A stretch of 64,000 bases of DNA from NCBI GenBank assembly GCA_017509715.1, contig JAFWOU010000018.1:59400-123399 (forward strand), in the 5' to 3' direction. Source of the DNA: Paludibacteraceae bacterium (GTDB lineage Bacteria; Bacteroidota; Bacteroidia; Bacteroidales; Paludibacteraceae). A program made the translations under genes and the position numbers. Position 1 is the stretch's first letter, and each line of letters opens with the position of its first letter. Shown in pieces: positions 52,736 to 60,527 of this stretch. The notes beneath the pieces were generated by a model, which saw only the letters and a list, made by a program, of their open reading frames with translations, was not told where the DNA came from and made no database searches.

Positions 52736-54154
52736 ATGACAAAACACCTTCTTTTTGGATTGTTGTCGGCGACGGTGCTGTTGGCGGGTTGTACGCAGAA
52801 ACCTGCTGTTCATCCGACCGACGAGCCTTTCCGTTCGGTCTATCACCATACGCCGGAGGCGAACTGGATGAATGACCCGAATGGTATGTTCTACGACGAG
52901 GCGAACGGCGTATGGCACCTCTACTACCAGCACAATCCCTCTGGTACTACCTGGGGACCGATGCACTGGGGACATGCCACTTCGACCGACCTCCTCACTT
53001 GGGAGGAACACCCTATTGTGCTCTATCCGGATAGTCTCGGAACAATCTTCTCCGGTTCGGCAGTCATTGACAAAAACAACACCGCCGGCTTCGGTGAGAA
53101 TGCCATCGTAGCGATTTATACCCAGTCGGAAAAGATTGGTCAGAACCAATCCATCGCTTATAGCACCGATGGCGGTTATACCTTCACTCCGTACGAAGGC
53201 AACCCCGTTCTTATGGGCGACATCGCCGACTTCCGGGATCCGAAGGTGACTTGGGATGGCGATCATTGGCTGATGACGCTCGCTTGCCAGCAGGAGATCC
53301 GTTTCTATGCTTCGCCGAACCTCAAGGAGTGGACTTATCTCTCGTCCTTTGGCAAAGATCTCGGTGCACACGGCGGTGTCTGGGAGTGCCCGGAGTTAAT
53401 GAAGATAAACGACAAATACGTGCTCCTCGTTTCCATCAACCCCGGTGGACCGTTTGGCGGCTCCGCTACCCAGTATTTCATAGGAGACTGGGACGGTAAG
53501 GAGTTCCAATGTGAAAAAGAAAAATACGCCAACGAGAAAATGGTTCCGTGGCTCGATTACGGCAAGGACAATTACTCCACTTTCACTTTCCATAACTCCC
53601 CTGATGGCCGTTTGGTAGCCATGGGATGGATGTCTAACTGGCAGTACGCAGAAGTCGTTCCTACCGTCGCTTTCCGCTCGCAGAATACTATCGCTCGCGA
53701 TCTCTTCCTCTTTACGGATGACGAAGGCGAGCTTCGTCTGGGTTCTGTACCTTCTCCGGAGTCTTTGGCGCTTCGTGGCGAGGAGACCAAATACCTGCCC
53801 GATGCTGGTATCGTGGAGCTGACCCTTGATGGCTCACAGGATGCACTCATCACTCTCTCCAACGACAAAGGCGAGAAAGTGGTCATGAACCTGGATGTGC
53901 ACCGCCGCACCTTCTCCATGGATCGTACTGCTTCGGGTGATTGCTCTTTCTCCAAAGATTTTGCAGCACGTACGGTGGCGCCGCTCTTCGTCAAACGTGA
54001 TACATACAAAGTCCTCCTCTTTATCGACCATTGCTCCATCGAGGCGTTTGATGCCGAAGGCGCTTGGTCGATGACCAACCTCGTCTTCCCCTCCGAGCCA
54101 TACAACCATCTGGAGGTACAGGGCGGCGAAGCAAAAATATATACTATCCGTTAA
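52736..54154 (+). CDS. GH32 beta-fructosidase (levanase/inulinase/invertase type), lipoprotein
   Basis: 472 residues. Lipobox LLAGC (Cys about 18). Canonical GH32: WMNDPNG with nucleophile Asp47, GPMHWGHATSTDLLTWE, FSGSAV, FRDPKV with Asp168, WECPEL with acid/base Glu217, and a C-terminal beta-sandwich with DHCSIEAFDAEG. Releases fructose from fructans or sucrose. The residues after Cys (TQKP) lack the acidic surface-export pattern, so a periplasmic place is more likely. Start is the ATG giving the lipoprotein signal; an earlier in-frame start lies inside the previous gene. Confidence 0.94.
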   Translation: MTKHLLFGLLSATVLLAGCTQKPAVHPTDEPFRSVYHHTPEANWMNDPNGMFYDEANGVWHLYYQHNPSGTTWGPMHWGHATSTDLLTWEEHPIVLYPDSLGTIFSGSAVIDKNNTAGFGENAIVAIYTQSEKIGQNQSIAYSTDGGYTFTPYEGNPVLMGDIADFRDPKVTWDGDHWLMTLACQQEIRFYASPNLKEWTYLSSFGKDLGAHGGVWECPELMKINDKYVLLVSINPGGPFGGSATQYFIGDWDGKEFQCEKEKYANEKMVPWLDYGKDNYSTFTFHNSPDGRLVAMGWMSNWQYAEVVPTVAFRSQNTIARDLFLFTDDEGELRLGSVPSPESLALRGEETKYLPDAGIVELTLDGSQDALITLSNDKGEKVVMNLDVHRRTFSMDRTASGDCSFSKDFAARTVAPLFVKRDTYKVLLFIDHCSIEAFDAEGAWSMTNLVFPSEPYNHLEVQGGEAKIYTIR

Positions 54155-54187
54155 ACATTCATTCGTTAATCGTTAATTCGTTATAAT

Positions 54188-55348
54188 ATGTCTAATACGC
54201 AAAAAACTTCCAAATTTGCCCTTCTCTCGGTGATGCTCTGTTTCTTCACTATGGGCTTTGTGGACCTTGTGGGTATCGCTTCCAACTACGTGCAGCAAGA
54301 CCTCGGTCTGACGCATGCGCAAGCGAACATCATGCCCTCGCTCGTCTTCTTCTGGTTCCTCATCTTCTCCGTGCCGACGGGAATGCTGATGAATAAGATC
54401 GGACGCAAGAAGACCGTGCTCCTCTCCATCATCGTGACCGTCCTGTCGCTGATCCTGCCCCTTTGCGGCGAGAGTTATGCGCTGATGCTATGCGCTTTCT
54501 CGCTCCTCGGTATCGGTAACGCGCTCATGCAGACCTCGCTCAACCCGCTGGTATCGAATATCGTAACGGGCAACCTCTCCTCGACGCTGACCTTTGGTCA
54601 GTTCGTCAAGGCGATCGCCTCTTTCCTCGCGCCGTATATAGCGATGTGGGGTGCCACGGCGGCTATTCCGAATATGGGCTTGGGGTGGAAAGTGCTCTTC
54701 CCGATCTATGCGGTGATCGGTGTGATTGCCATCCTTGCCTTGGCGTTCACCTCTATCCACGAGGAACCGGTGGCGAAAGGTTCGTCTTTCGCGCAGTGTT
54801 TCAAACTGCTCGGCAATCCGTTTATCCTCCTTTGCTTCCTTGGCATCATGTGCCATGTGGGTATTGATGTAGGTACCAACACGACGGCGCCGAAGATCCT
54901 CATGGAGCGTCTGGGTATGGACTTGGCGGCTGCCGGCTTTGCGACCTCGCTCTATTTCATCTTCCGTACTATCGGTTGTCTCTCCGGCTCCGCTATTCTG
55001 CGTCTCATCCCCGAGAAAGTGTTCTTCGCGATCTCCGTATGCATGATCATCGCCGCGATGGTTCTGCTCGCCGTTAGCTCTTCGCAGGCTGCCCTCTATA
55101 CCGGTATCGCCCTCGTCGGATTTGGTAACTCCAATATCTTCTCTATCTGTTTCGCGCAGGCGCTCAACCACGACCCCGAGCACAAGAACGAGATCTCCGG
55201 TCTGATGATCATGGGACTCTTCGGAGGAACCATCTTCCCGCTTTGTATGGGCTATATGTCCGATCTCATGGGTTCCCTCGGCGCCGTCCTCGTCATGGCT
55301 GTCGGTGCCGCCTACCTGACGTTCTTCGCTTTGAGAATGAAAAAGTAA
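54188..55348 (+). CDS. MFS sugar:H+ symporter, probable fructose importer
   Basis: 386 residues, about twelve membrane helices, of the FucP/glucose-galactose (FHS) type: GFVDLVGIASNYVQQDLGL, NKIGRKKTVLLSIIVTVL, LLGIGNALMQTSLNPLVSNI and GLMIMGLFGGTIFPLCMGYM. Follows a GH32 gene and precedes fructokinase, the same pairing as in the B. thetaiotaomicron levan locus, so fructose uptake across the inner membrane is inferred. Slightly short for the family but complete at both ends. Confidence 0.88.
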   Translation: MSNTQKTSKFALLSVMLCFFTMGFVDLVGIASNYVQQDLGLTHAQANIMPSLVFFWFLIFSVPTGMLMNKIGRKKTVLLSIIVTVLSLILPLCGESYALMLCAFSLLGIGNALMQTSLNPLVSNIVTGNLSSTLTFGQFVKAIASFLAPYIAMWGATAAIPNMGLGWKVLFPIYAVIGVIAILALAFTSIHEEPVAKGSSFAQCFKLLGNPFILLCFLGIMCHVGIDVGTNTTAPKILMERLGMDLAAAGFATSLYFIFRTIGCLSGSAILRLIPEKVFFAISVCMIIAAMVLLAVSSSQAALYTGIALVGFGNSNIFSICFAQALNHDPEHKNEISGLMIMGLFGGTIFPLCMGYMSDLMGSLGAVLVMAVGAAYLTFFALRMKK

Positions 55349-55425
55349 ATTGGCAAAGTACGAAGGAAAAAGGTACGATGTACGAAGGATGGACGAAGGT
55401 GATAAAGGACGAAGGTCTCAAACCG

Positions 55426-55500
55426 CGCAAATCGTAAATAAACCGCGAAGCGGACAATCGTAAATCAATCGTACATCGTAAATATCTAAATCGTAAATAA
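55426..55500. repeat. Short repeat, AATCGTAAATC family
   Basis: Six or more AATCGTAAAT/AATCGTACAT units before fructokinase; preceded at 55363-55415 by ACGAAGG/GACGAAGG units. Whole gap 55349-55512 is repeat; no gene. Confidence 0.8.
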
Positions 55501-55512
55501 ATTTTAACATCT

Positions 55513-56430
55513 ATGAAATACGTTATTGGTATCGGTGAGGCACTCTTTGACTGCCTCCCGGAAGGACGCAAACTCGGTGGCGCGCCCGCTAACTTCGCTT
55601 ATCATGTGTCCCAGTTCGGACTCAACGGATGTGCTATCTCCGCGATTGGAGCAGATGAACTCGGCGATGAGATAGTGAATAAATTCACGGCTATCCGTAA
55701 TAATCTTTCGACTTTCGACTTTCGACTTTCGACTGTCGAGCAGCCTACCGGCACCGTCAAGGTCACCCTCGACGAGAAAGGTGTGCCGCAGTACGAGATC
55801 TGTCTCGGCGTAGCCTGGGATAATATCCCCCTTACCAACAGCATGTTAGAGGTCGCGCATCAGGCGCAGGCTGCTTGTTTCGGTTCGCTCGCGCAGCGTT
55901 CCCAAACCAGCCGCGAGACCATCCAAGCGATTCTTGACGCTATGCCGGCGGATGCACTGCGCGTCTTTGACATCAACCTCCGTCAGTCTTGGTACACCGC
56001 CGAAGTGATTGCGGAATCCCTTCAGCGGGCGAATGTGCTTAAGATCAATGACGAGGAACTCGATGTCGTAGCTACCATGCTTCTCGGCGAACCTACCGTT
56101 CCCGGCCGCCTCATCGCCGAGGACCCTGAGAAGACCCGCCGTATCTGCCGCGAACTCATTGCGCGTTACGAGCTGGATATGCTCATCCTCACCTGTGGTG
56201 CCATCGGCTCTTATGTCTTCACCGCTTCCAAGGAGAGTTATGTAGCTACGCCCAAAGTGCAGGTGGCTGACACCGTCGGTGCCGGAGATAGCTTCACTGC
56301 TACTTTCGTAGCCCAACTCCTCCTCGGCAAGACCATCCGTGAGGCGCATGAGAAAGCCGTAGCCGTCTCTGCCTACGTCTGCACCCAGCACGGCGCCATG
56401 CCTCTCCTCCCTGCGGAACTCAAGGCATAA
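55513..56430 (+). CDS. Fructokinase, PfkB/ribokinase family
   Basis: 305 residues. GEALFDCLPEGRKLGGAPANFAYH at the N-terminus (substrate loop), FDINLRQSWY, and DTVGAGDSFTATFV with the catalytic Asp near the C-terminus. Phosphorylates fructose brought in by the MFS transporter; last gene of the fructan operon. Residues about 63-76 ([15 protein letters not shown]) are encoded by a GTCGAAA-family repeat (55702-55741) in a region where related enzymes are shorter; this lies in the lid. Followed by a strong terminator. Confidence 0.93.
   Translation: MKYVIGIGEALFDCLPEGRKLGGAPANFAYHVSQFGLNGCAISAIGADELGDEIVNKFTAIRNNLSTFDFRLSTVEQPTGTVKVTLDEKGVPQYEICLGVAWDNIPLTNSMLEVAHQAQAACFGSLAQRSQTSRETIQAILDAMPADALRVFDINLRQSWYTAEVIAESLQRANVLKINDEELDVVATMLLGEPTVPGRLIAEDPEKTRRICRELIARYELDMLILTCGAIGSYVFTASKESYVATPKVQVADTVGAGDSFTATFVAQLLLGKTIREAHEKAVAVSAYVCTQHGAMPLLPAELKA
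55702..55741 (+). repeat. In-gene repeat, CTTTCGA family (fructokinase)
   Basis: Four CTTTCGA units, reverse orientation of 22263-22299. Confidence 0.88.
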
Positions 56431-56452
56431 CCCCATACCCCGCAACCCATTC

Positions 56453-56482
56453 AGGCTCACTTCATAGTGAGCCTTTTTTTTT
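56453..56482 (+). terminator. Intrinsic terminator of the fructan operon
   Basis: AGGCTCAC / GTGAGCCT, loop TTCATA, nine Ts. Confidence 0.93.
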
Positions 56483-56495
56483 ACATCCGGGAAAC

Positions 56496-56592
56496 ATGAA
56501 CTATCAATTATCAAGATTTTCGCTTTTCGAAAATAATCGTTCGAGCAAAGCGAGATAAGAACTATCAATTATCAATTATCAATTATCAAAAA
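56496..56592. repeat. Short repeat, AACTATCAATTATCAA family
   Basis: Copies at 56496-56512 and 56563-56592 flank the ATCGTTCGAGCAAAGCGAGA element (about 56537) that also occurs at about 49227. No gene between 56483 and 56699. Confidence 0.75.
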
Positions 56593-56642
56593 TATGCCAT
56601 TTTACGAAAAACACAGAAAAAATACATTTTTTTGTTCGTTTA

Positions 56643-56674
56643 TTTGCATTTTTGCAAAAAAAGTTGTACCTTTG
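56643..56674 (+). promoter_or_regulatory. Promoter of the retropepsin-like gene
   Basis: -33 TTTG (56643-56646), 20 bp spacer ending AAAAAAAGTTG, -7 TACCTTTG (56667-56674). Confidence 0.85.
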
Positions 56675-56699
56675 CGGCGAATTAAAAAAAAACAATAGT

Positions 56700-56882
56700 A
56701 TGAAACAGGTTCACATGGGCGGATATTCAATCGTTATCCCCGAAAATTATGTCCACCGCGTCAAGGTGAGCCGAGTAAAAGGTTCACACGATGTTAGACT
56801 TAGACTTACCAAAGGAGAGCAATCTGCTGCAACTTCCGGTGCTTTTGCGGAATATCCCTGCTGGGAAAGCGACTTACACTAA
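56700..56882 (+). CDS. Short ORF overlapping the retropepsin-like gene
   Basis: 60 codons: MKQVHMGGYSIVIPENYVHR then VKVSRVKGSHDV; the remaining half is the next gene read in another frame. First ATG after the promoter. It may be a leader ORF coupled to the protease, or the true N-terminus of the protease separated by a +1 shift near 56790. Not recognised. Confidence 0.45.
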   Translation: MKQVHMGGYSIVIPENYVHRVKVSRVKGSHDVRLRLTKGEQSAATSGAFAEYPCWESDLH

Positions 56883-57183
56883 ACTTGCACTTTGGGATAC
56901 AGGTGCAGAGATGTCGGGAATTTGCGAGGAACTGGCTACGTGGCTTCAATTGGAGTTGCGTGATGAGGGTATGTACATGCAGTCTGCATCCGGAACAGTT
57001 TCAGTGAAAGTCGCCAACTGTCAGTTTGAACTGCCTTCAGGAGAAGTCTTCGAACAGGATGTTTTAATTCTCCCGACGAACGACACGCCGGCTATACTTG
57101 GTTTGGATATTATTAAGCAGGGGTACTTCTTTCTAAAACCGGAAGAAGAGTATTTGCGTTTTCATTATGAATTATTGCAATAA
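56791..57183 (+). CDS. Retropepsin-like aspartic protease
   Basis: 130 residues. ALWDTGAEMSGI supplies the catalytic DTG(A) about residue 36, and PAILGLDIIKQG is the hydrophobic-hydrophobic-Gly element that closes the active site; one such lobe means the enzyme should act as a dimer. Family members in Bacteroidales are small cytosolic or membrane-near proteases of unknown substrate. Begins inside the preceding short ORF with a 92 bp overlap. Confidence 0.75.
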   Translation: MLDLDLPKESNLLQLPVLLRNIPAGKATYTKLALWDTGAEMSGICEELATWLQLELRDEGMYMQSASGTVSVKVANCQFELPSGEVFEQDVLILPTNDTPAILGLDIIKQGYFFLKPEEEYLRFHYELLQ

Positions 57184-57196
57184 GCCTTGATGCAGC

Positions 57197-57230
57197 CAAA
57201 TGAGAAAATGAATAAATGTGAAAATAAAAT
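57197..57230. repeat. Short repeat, AAATGAG/AAATGTG family
   Basis: AAATGAGAAAATGAATAAAT-type units immediately before the C10 tract. Confidence 0.65.
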
Positions 57231-57244
57231 AATGTTCAATTTTA

Positions 57245-57254
57245 CCCCCCCCCC
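57245..57254 (+). other. C10 homopolymer tract, candidate phase-variable site
   Basis: Ten Cs inside the open frame starting at the ATG 57232. With ten Cs that frame stops after 15 codons; with nine it runs without a stop into the following membrane protein. Confidence 0.7.
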
Positions 57255-57346
57255 GTTGCGAAGGGCGGGTAAATTCTAAAATATCCCTATTCGCAACGCT
57301 TAACGGCGGTGCTCACTTTCGGTGGGTACCGTCGTTTCTGTTTATA

Positions 57347-57688
57347 ATGGTCTTGGTGGGCGCGCTGCTCTCCGGCGCCGTGCTGATGGCCAAGCCGGAT
57401 ACCAAGACCTCCAATTCTCCTTTGGCCCTTAGCAAGGCTTTCTTTACCAATGCCGATACCATGCGCCACTACCAGGCGCTGCTGGAGTCGGAAGATCCTC
57501 GCGCGCAGTACGTGATGGCGTGCTCCTATTATTATGCCTCCGAGCGTCCCGTGCCCGAGGGCGTTCCTTATATTAAGGATAAGCAGGAAGCCGACGCGCT
57601 TTTGCTCATGTCGGCGATCAGTGGCTACGAACCAGCCAAGGAGCTGCTCCGCTGCTTGAATACCGGTTGTAAGCCCGAGCGAAAATGA
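57347..57688 (+). CDS. Sel1-like repeat protein with N-terminal membrane helix
   Basis: 113 residues from the first in-frame ATG. Hydrophobic start (VLVGALLSGAVLMA) then DPRAQYVMACSYYYASE and KQEADALLLMSAISGYEPAK, a Sel1-type helical pair. The frame is open upstream to 57233, and the segment GGAHFRWVPSFLFI just before this ATG looks like the real beginning of the membrane helix, so the native start is probably upstream, across the C10 tract. Overlaps the next gene by ATGA. Confidence 0.6.
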   Translation: MVLVGALLSGAVLMAKPDTKTSNSPLALSKAFFTNADTMRHYQALLESEDPRAQYVMACSYYYASERPVPEGVPYIKDKQEADALLLMSAISGYEPAKELLRCLNTGCKPERK

Positions 57689-57906
57689 GCCGCCTCTGGA
57701 TCATATTGTCTTTCCTTTTCCTGATGGCCGCCGATGGCCAAAAGGTCTATATCTGCGATAGCCCGTACGCGGCGTGCTATCACCGTACGGATAGTTGCGA
57801 GGGCCTCGACCTCTGCAACCATGAGGTTCGTCGTATCCCCCTCCGCGACGCCCAAAAGCAAGGCAAAAGGCCTTGTAAGATTTGTTATCCCCAAGAACAC
57901 AAATAA
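57685..57906 (+). CDS. Small secreted cysteine-rich protein
   Basis: 73 residues: signal peptide, then KVYICDSPYAACYHRTDSCE...LCNHEVRRIPLRDAQKQGKRP CKICY. The pattern of cysteines with a terminal PCKICYP is a recurring small Bacteroidota domain, possibly metal-binding; function unknown to me. Overlaps the Sel1-like gene by 4 bp and sits 9 bp before hsdM. Confidence 0.6.
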   Translation: MSRLWIILSFLFLMAADGQKVYICDSPYAACYHRTDSCEGLDLCNHEVRRIPLRDAQKQGKRPCKICYPQEHK

Positions 57907-57915
57907 AATCCCTAT

Positions 57916-59361
57916 ATGAAGTACGAATCTACCTTCAACGCCATCGATAGCATTCTCCGCAACGAAGCCGGATGCAGTAACGAACTGGACTATATCGAGC
58001 AAACCTCCTGGCTGCTCTTCCTTAAGTACCTCGACGACCTGGAGACCACGCGCGAGATGGATGCGCAGGCCGACGGCAAGGAGTACAAGCGCCTCATTAC
58101 CGGTTTCAACCGGTGGAGTGCTTGGGCTGCACCCAAGACAGATAAGGGAGAGATAGATGTAGTCAATGCCATGACCGGCGATGACCTGGTAGATTTCGTC
58201 AACAACAAGCTTTTCCCCGCGCTCAAGCATTATAAGGATACCGCGCCCGCTGCGGACACGCTCGAATATAAAATCGGTGAGATCTTCTCCGAGCTCCGCA
58301 ATAAGATCAACAGCGGGCACAACATGCGCGAGATCATCAACAAGATTGACACGCTCCATTTCCAATCAGCCGAAGACCAGCATGAGATGTCCGTTCTTTA
58401 TGAGGATAAGATCCGTCGCATGGGTAATACCGGACGTAACGGTGGTGAGTACTACACCCCTCGCCCTCTTATTCGTACGATTGTAAAAGTTGTAAACCCG
58501 CGTATAGGCGAGACGGTATATGACCCGGCATGCGGTTCGGCAGGCTTTCTCTGTGAGGCATTCAAATACATGGAAGAACAAGTCAAATCGGTAGCGGATG
58601 ATAACACCTTGCAGAAAAAAACTTTCTTCGGAAAGGAGAAGAAAGGCCTGCCATATATCATCGCTACGATGAATATGATTTTCCATGGAGTGGCTGCGCC
58701 CAACATCGTACGCGGCAACACGCTCGCCGAAAACCTCACCGGCATCATGGAGAAGGACCGCAAGAATGTCATCCTCGCTAACCCACCTTTCGGTGGCAGT
58801 GAGCGCGCGGAAGTACAGCAGAACTTCGATATCAAGACCTCCGAAACGGCATATATGTTCATGCAGCATTTCATCAAGATGCTCAAAGTGAACGGTCGTG
58901 CGGGTATTGTTATCAAGAACACTTTCCTCTCCAATGGTGATGCCGCTGCCGTACGTCGCAAGCTATTGGAGGAATGCAATGTACACACAATCCTCGATCT
59001 TCCTTCGGGAGTGTTTACCGGTGCGGGTGTTAAGACCGTGGTCATCTTCTTTACCAAAGGCGAACCGACGCGTAAGATATGGTACTACCAACTCAATCTC
59101 CCTCGTACCCTCGGAAAGACGAACCCCCTTTCCGAAGCCGATTTGGAGGAGTTCATCCGTCTGCAAAAGACCCAAACCGAGTCCGAAAACTCATGGCTGC
59201 TGGATGTCTCTACTTTAGGCGAGGACTGCGACCTATCCGTCAAGAACCCCAATAAACCCGAGATCATCGACGAGCGCACTCCGACGCAGATCCTTGATAC
59301 CATCGCGTCTCTCAACGCGGACTCCGCTGAACTCATCAACCAAATCCGTGAACTGCTATGA
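57916..59361 (+). CDS. hsdM: Type I restriction-modification DNA methyltransferase subunit
   Basis: 481 residues. Helical HsdM N-domain, then the adenine methylase fold with YDPACGSAGFL (SAM site) and ILANPPFGGSER (catalytic NPPF), and GVFTGAGVKTVVIFFTKG. Works with HsdS to methylate adenine in a bipartite site and with HsdR to cut unmodified DNA. Overlaps hsdS by ATGA. Confidence 0.96.
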   Translation: MKYESTFNAIDSILRNEAGCSNELDYIEQTSWLLFLKYLDDLETTREMDAQADGKEYKRLITGFNRWSAWAAPKTDKGEIDVVNAMTGDDLVDFVNNKLFPALKHYKDTAPAADTLEYKIGEIFSELRNKINSGHNMREIINKIDTLHFQSAEDQHEMSVLYEDKIRRMGNTGRNGGEYYTPRPLIRTIVKVVNPRIGETVYDPACGSAGFLCEAFKYMEEQVKSVADDNTLQKKTFFGKEKKGLPYIIATMNMIFHGVAAPNIVRGNTLAENLTGIMEKDRKNVILANPPFGGSERAEVQQNFDIKTSETAYMFMQHFIKMLKVNGRAGIVIKNTFLSNGDAAAVRRKLLEECNVHTILDLPSGVFTGAGVKTVVIFFTKGEPTRKIWYYQLNLPRTLGKTNPLSEADLEEFIRLQKTQTESENSWLLDVSTLGEDCDLSVKNPNKPEIIDERTPTQILDTIASLNADSAELINQIRELL

Positions 59362-60527
59362 GAGAGTATTGGAAATATTTGCCTTTAGGGGAGATTTGCG
59401 ATTTTATCAGTGGGTTTACTCCCTCAAAGCAAGAGTTGAATGAAAAAGCGGGCATCCCTTATTTTAAAGTATCAGACATGAATAGGGATACTAATTCTGT
59501 ATATATGATTGAGACCGAGTTGTTTGTAGTTCATCCGCGAAAAACAATACCCGCTAATTCTATAATATTCCCTAAAAATGGAGGTGCTATTTTTACGGGA
59601 AAGAAACGTATCCTCAAGTATGATTCTATTATTGATTTAAATACTGAGGCTCTTAATATAAAAGATAAAAATGTAAACTTACAATTCTTATACAAATTTC
59701 TACTCGGTGTTGATTTTGGACAATTTGATAATGGTGGTGGACTCCCTTCAATAAACATAAAAAAAATGAAGGATTTTATAGTCCCCGTTCCTCCTCTCAC
59801 CGAGCAAGAGCGGATAGTGGCTCTTTTAGATGATCAGTTTGCGAAAATTGATGCCCTTAAAGCCAATGCCGACCAACAACTAAAATCCGCCAAAGACCTC
59901 TTCCAATCTGCTCTTAAAGAGTACCTAACTCCAAAAGATGGATGGGAGATGAAGAGTTTAGAGGAGTTGGCTACAGATATGTATAGAGGTTCTGGTATTA
60001 CAAGGGAACAAATAAGAGAAAATGGAATATCTTGTGTACGTTACGGAGAGATTTATACGACTTATAATTATTGGTTTGATAAATGTGCTTCTCATACCGA
60101 TGAGAGCCTAATTAAATCTCCGAAATTTTTTGAACATGGAGATATATTATTTACAATAACAGGAGAAAGCGTTGAAGATATTGCAAAGAGTGTGGCATAT
60201 CTTGGAGATGAAAAATGTTTGGCAGGTGGAGATATAGTCGTAATGAAGCACAAACAAAATGCAAAATATCTTTCTTATGCGTTATCTACACCAGATGCTA
60301 TCCGTCAAAAAGGGTTAGGAAAAACAAAACTTAAAGTGGTACATAGTAATGTTCCTTCTATAAAAGCTATCGTTGTGCCTATTCCGGATTTAGAAATTCA
60401 GCAACAAATTGCCGATATCCTCGACACCCTCTCCGACAAAGTAGCCCGCCTCCAAGCTAACTACGACCAAACAATAACCCTTTGCAATGACCTCAAACAA
60501 TCATTGCTCAAATCAATCTTTGCCTAA
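59358..60527 (+). CDS. hsdS: Type I restriction-modification specificity subunit
   Basis: 389 residues with two target-recognition domains (about 1-145 and 200-345) separated by conserved coiled-coil helices (TEQERIVALLDDQFAKIDAL and IQQQIADILDTLSDKVARLQ). The recognition-domain DNA is strongly AT-rich while the helical spacers match the rest of the window, the usual mosaic sign of domain exchange. Recognition site cannot be read from sequence. Stop overlaps the hsdR start (TAATG). Confidence 0.94.
   Translation: MREYWKYLPLGEICDFISGFTPSKQELNEKAGIPYFKVSDMNRDTNSVYMIETELFVVHPRKTIPANSIIFPKNGGAIFTGKKRILKYDSIIDLNTEALNIKDKNVNLQFLYKFLLGVDFGQFDNGGGLPSINIKKMKDFIVPVPPLTEQERIVALLDDQFAKIDALKANADQQLKSAKDLFQSALKEYLTPKDGWEMKSLEELATDMYRGSGITREQIRENGISCVRYGEIYTTYNYWFDKCASHTDESLIKSPKFFEHGDILFTITGESVEDIAKSVAYLGDEKCLAGGDIVVMKHKQNAKYLSYALSTPDAIRQKGLGKTKLKVVHSNVPSIKAIVVPIPDLEIQQQIADILDTLSDKVARLQANYDQTITLCNDLKQSLLKSIFA

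Noticed and set aside
55243..55437. 64-codon ORF at the end of the MFS gene
   Set aside because: Starts in another frame of the transporter and ends in repeat sequence; no support.
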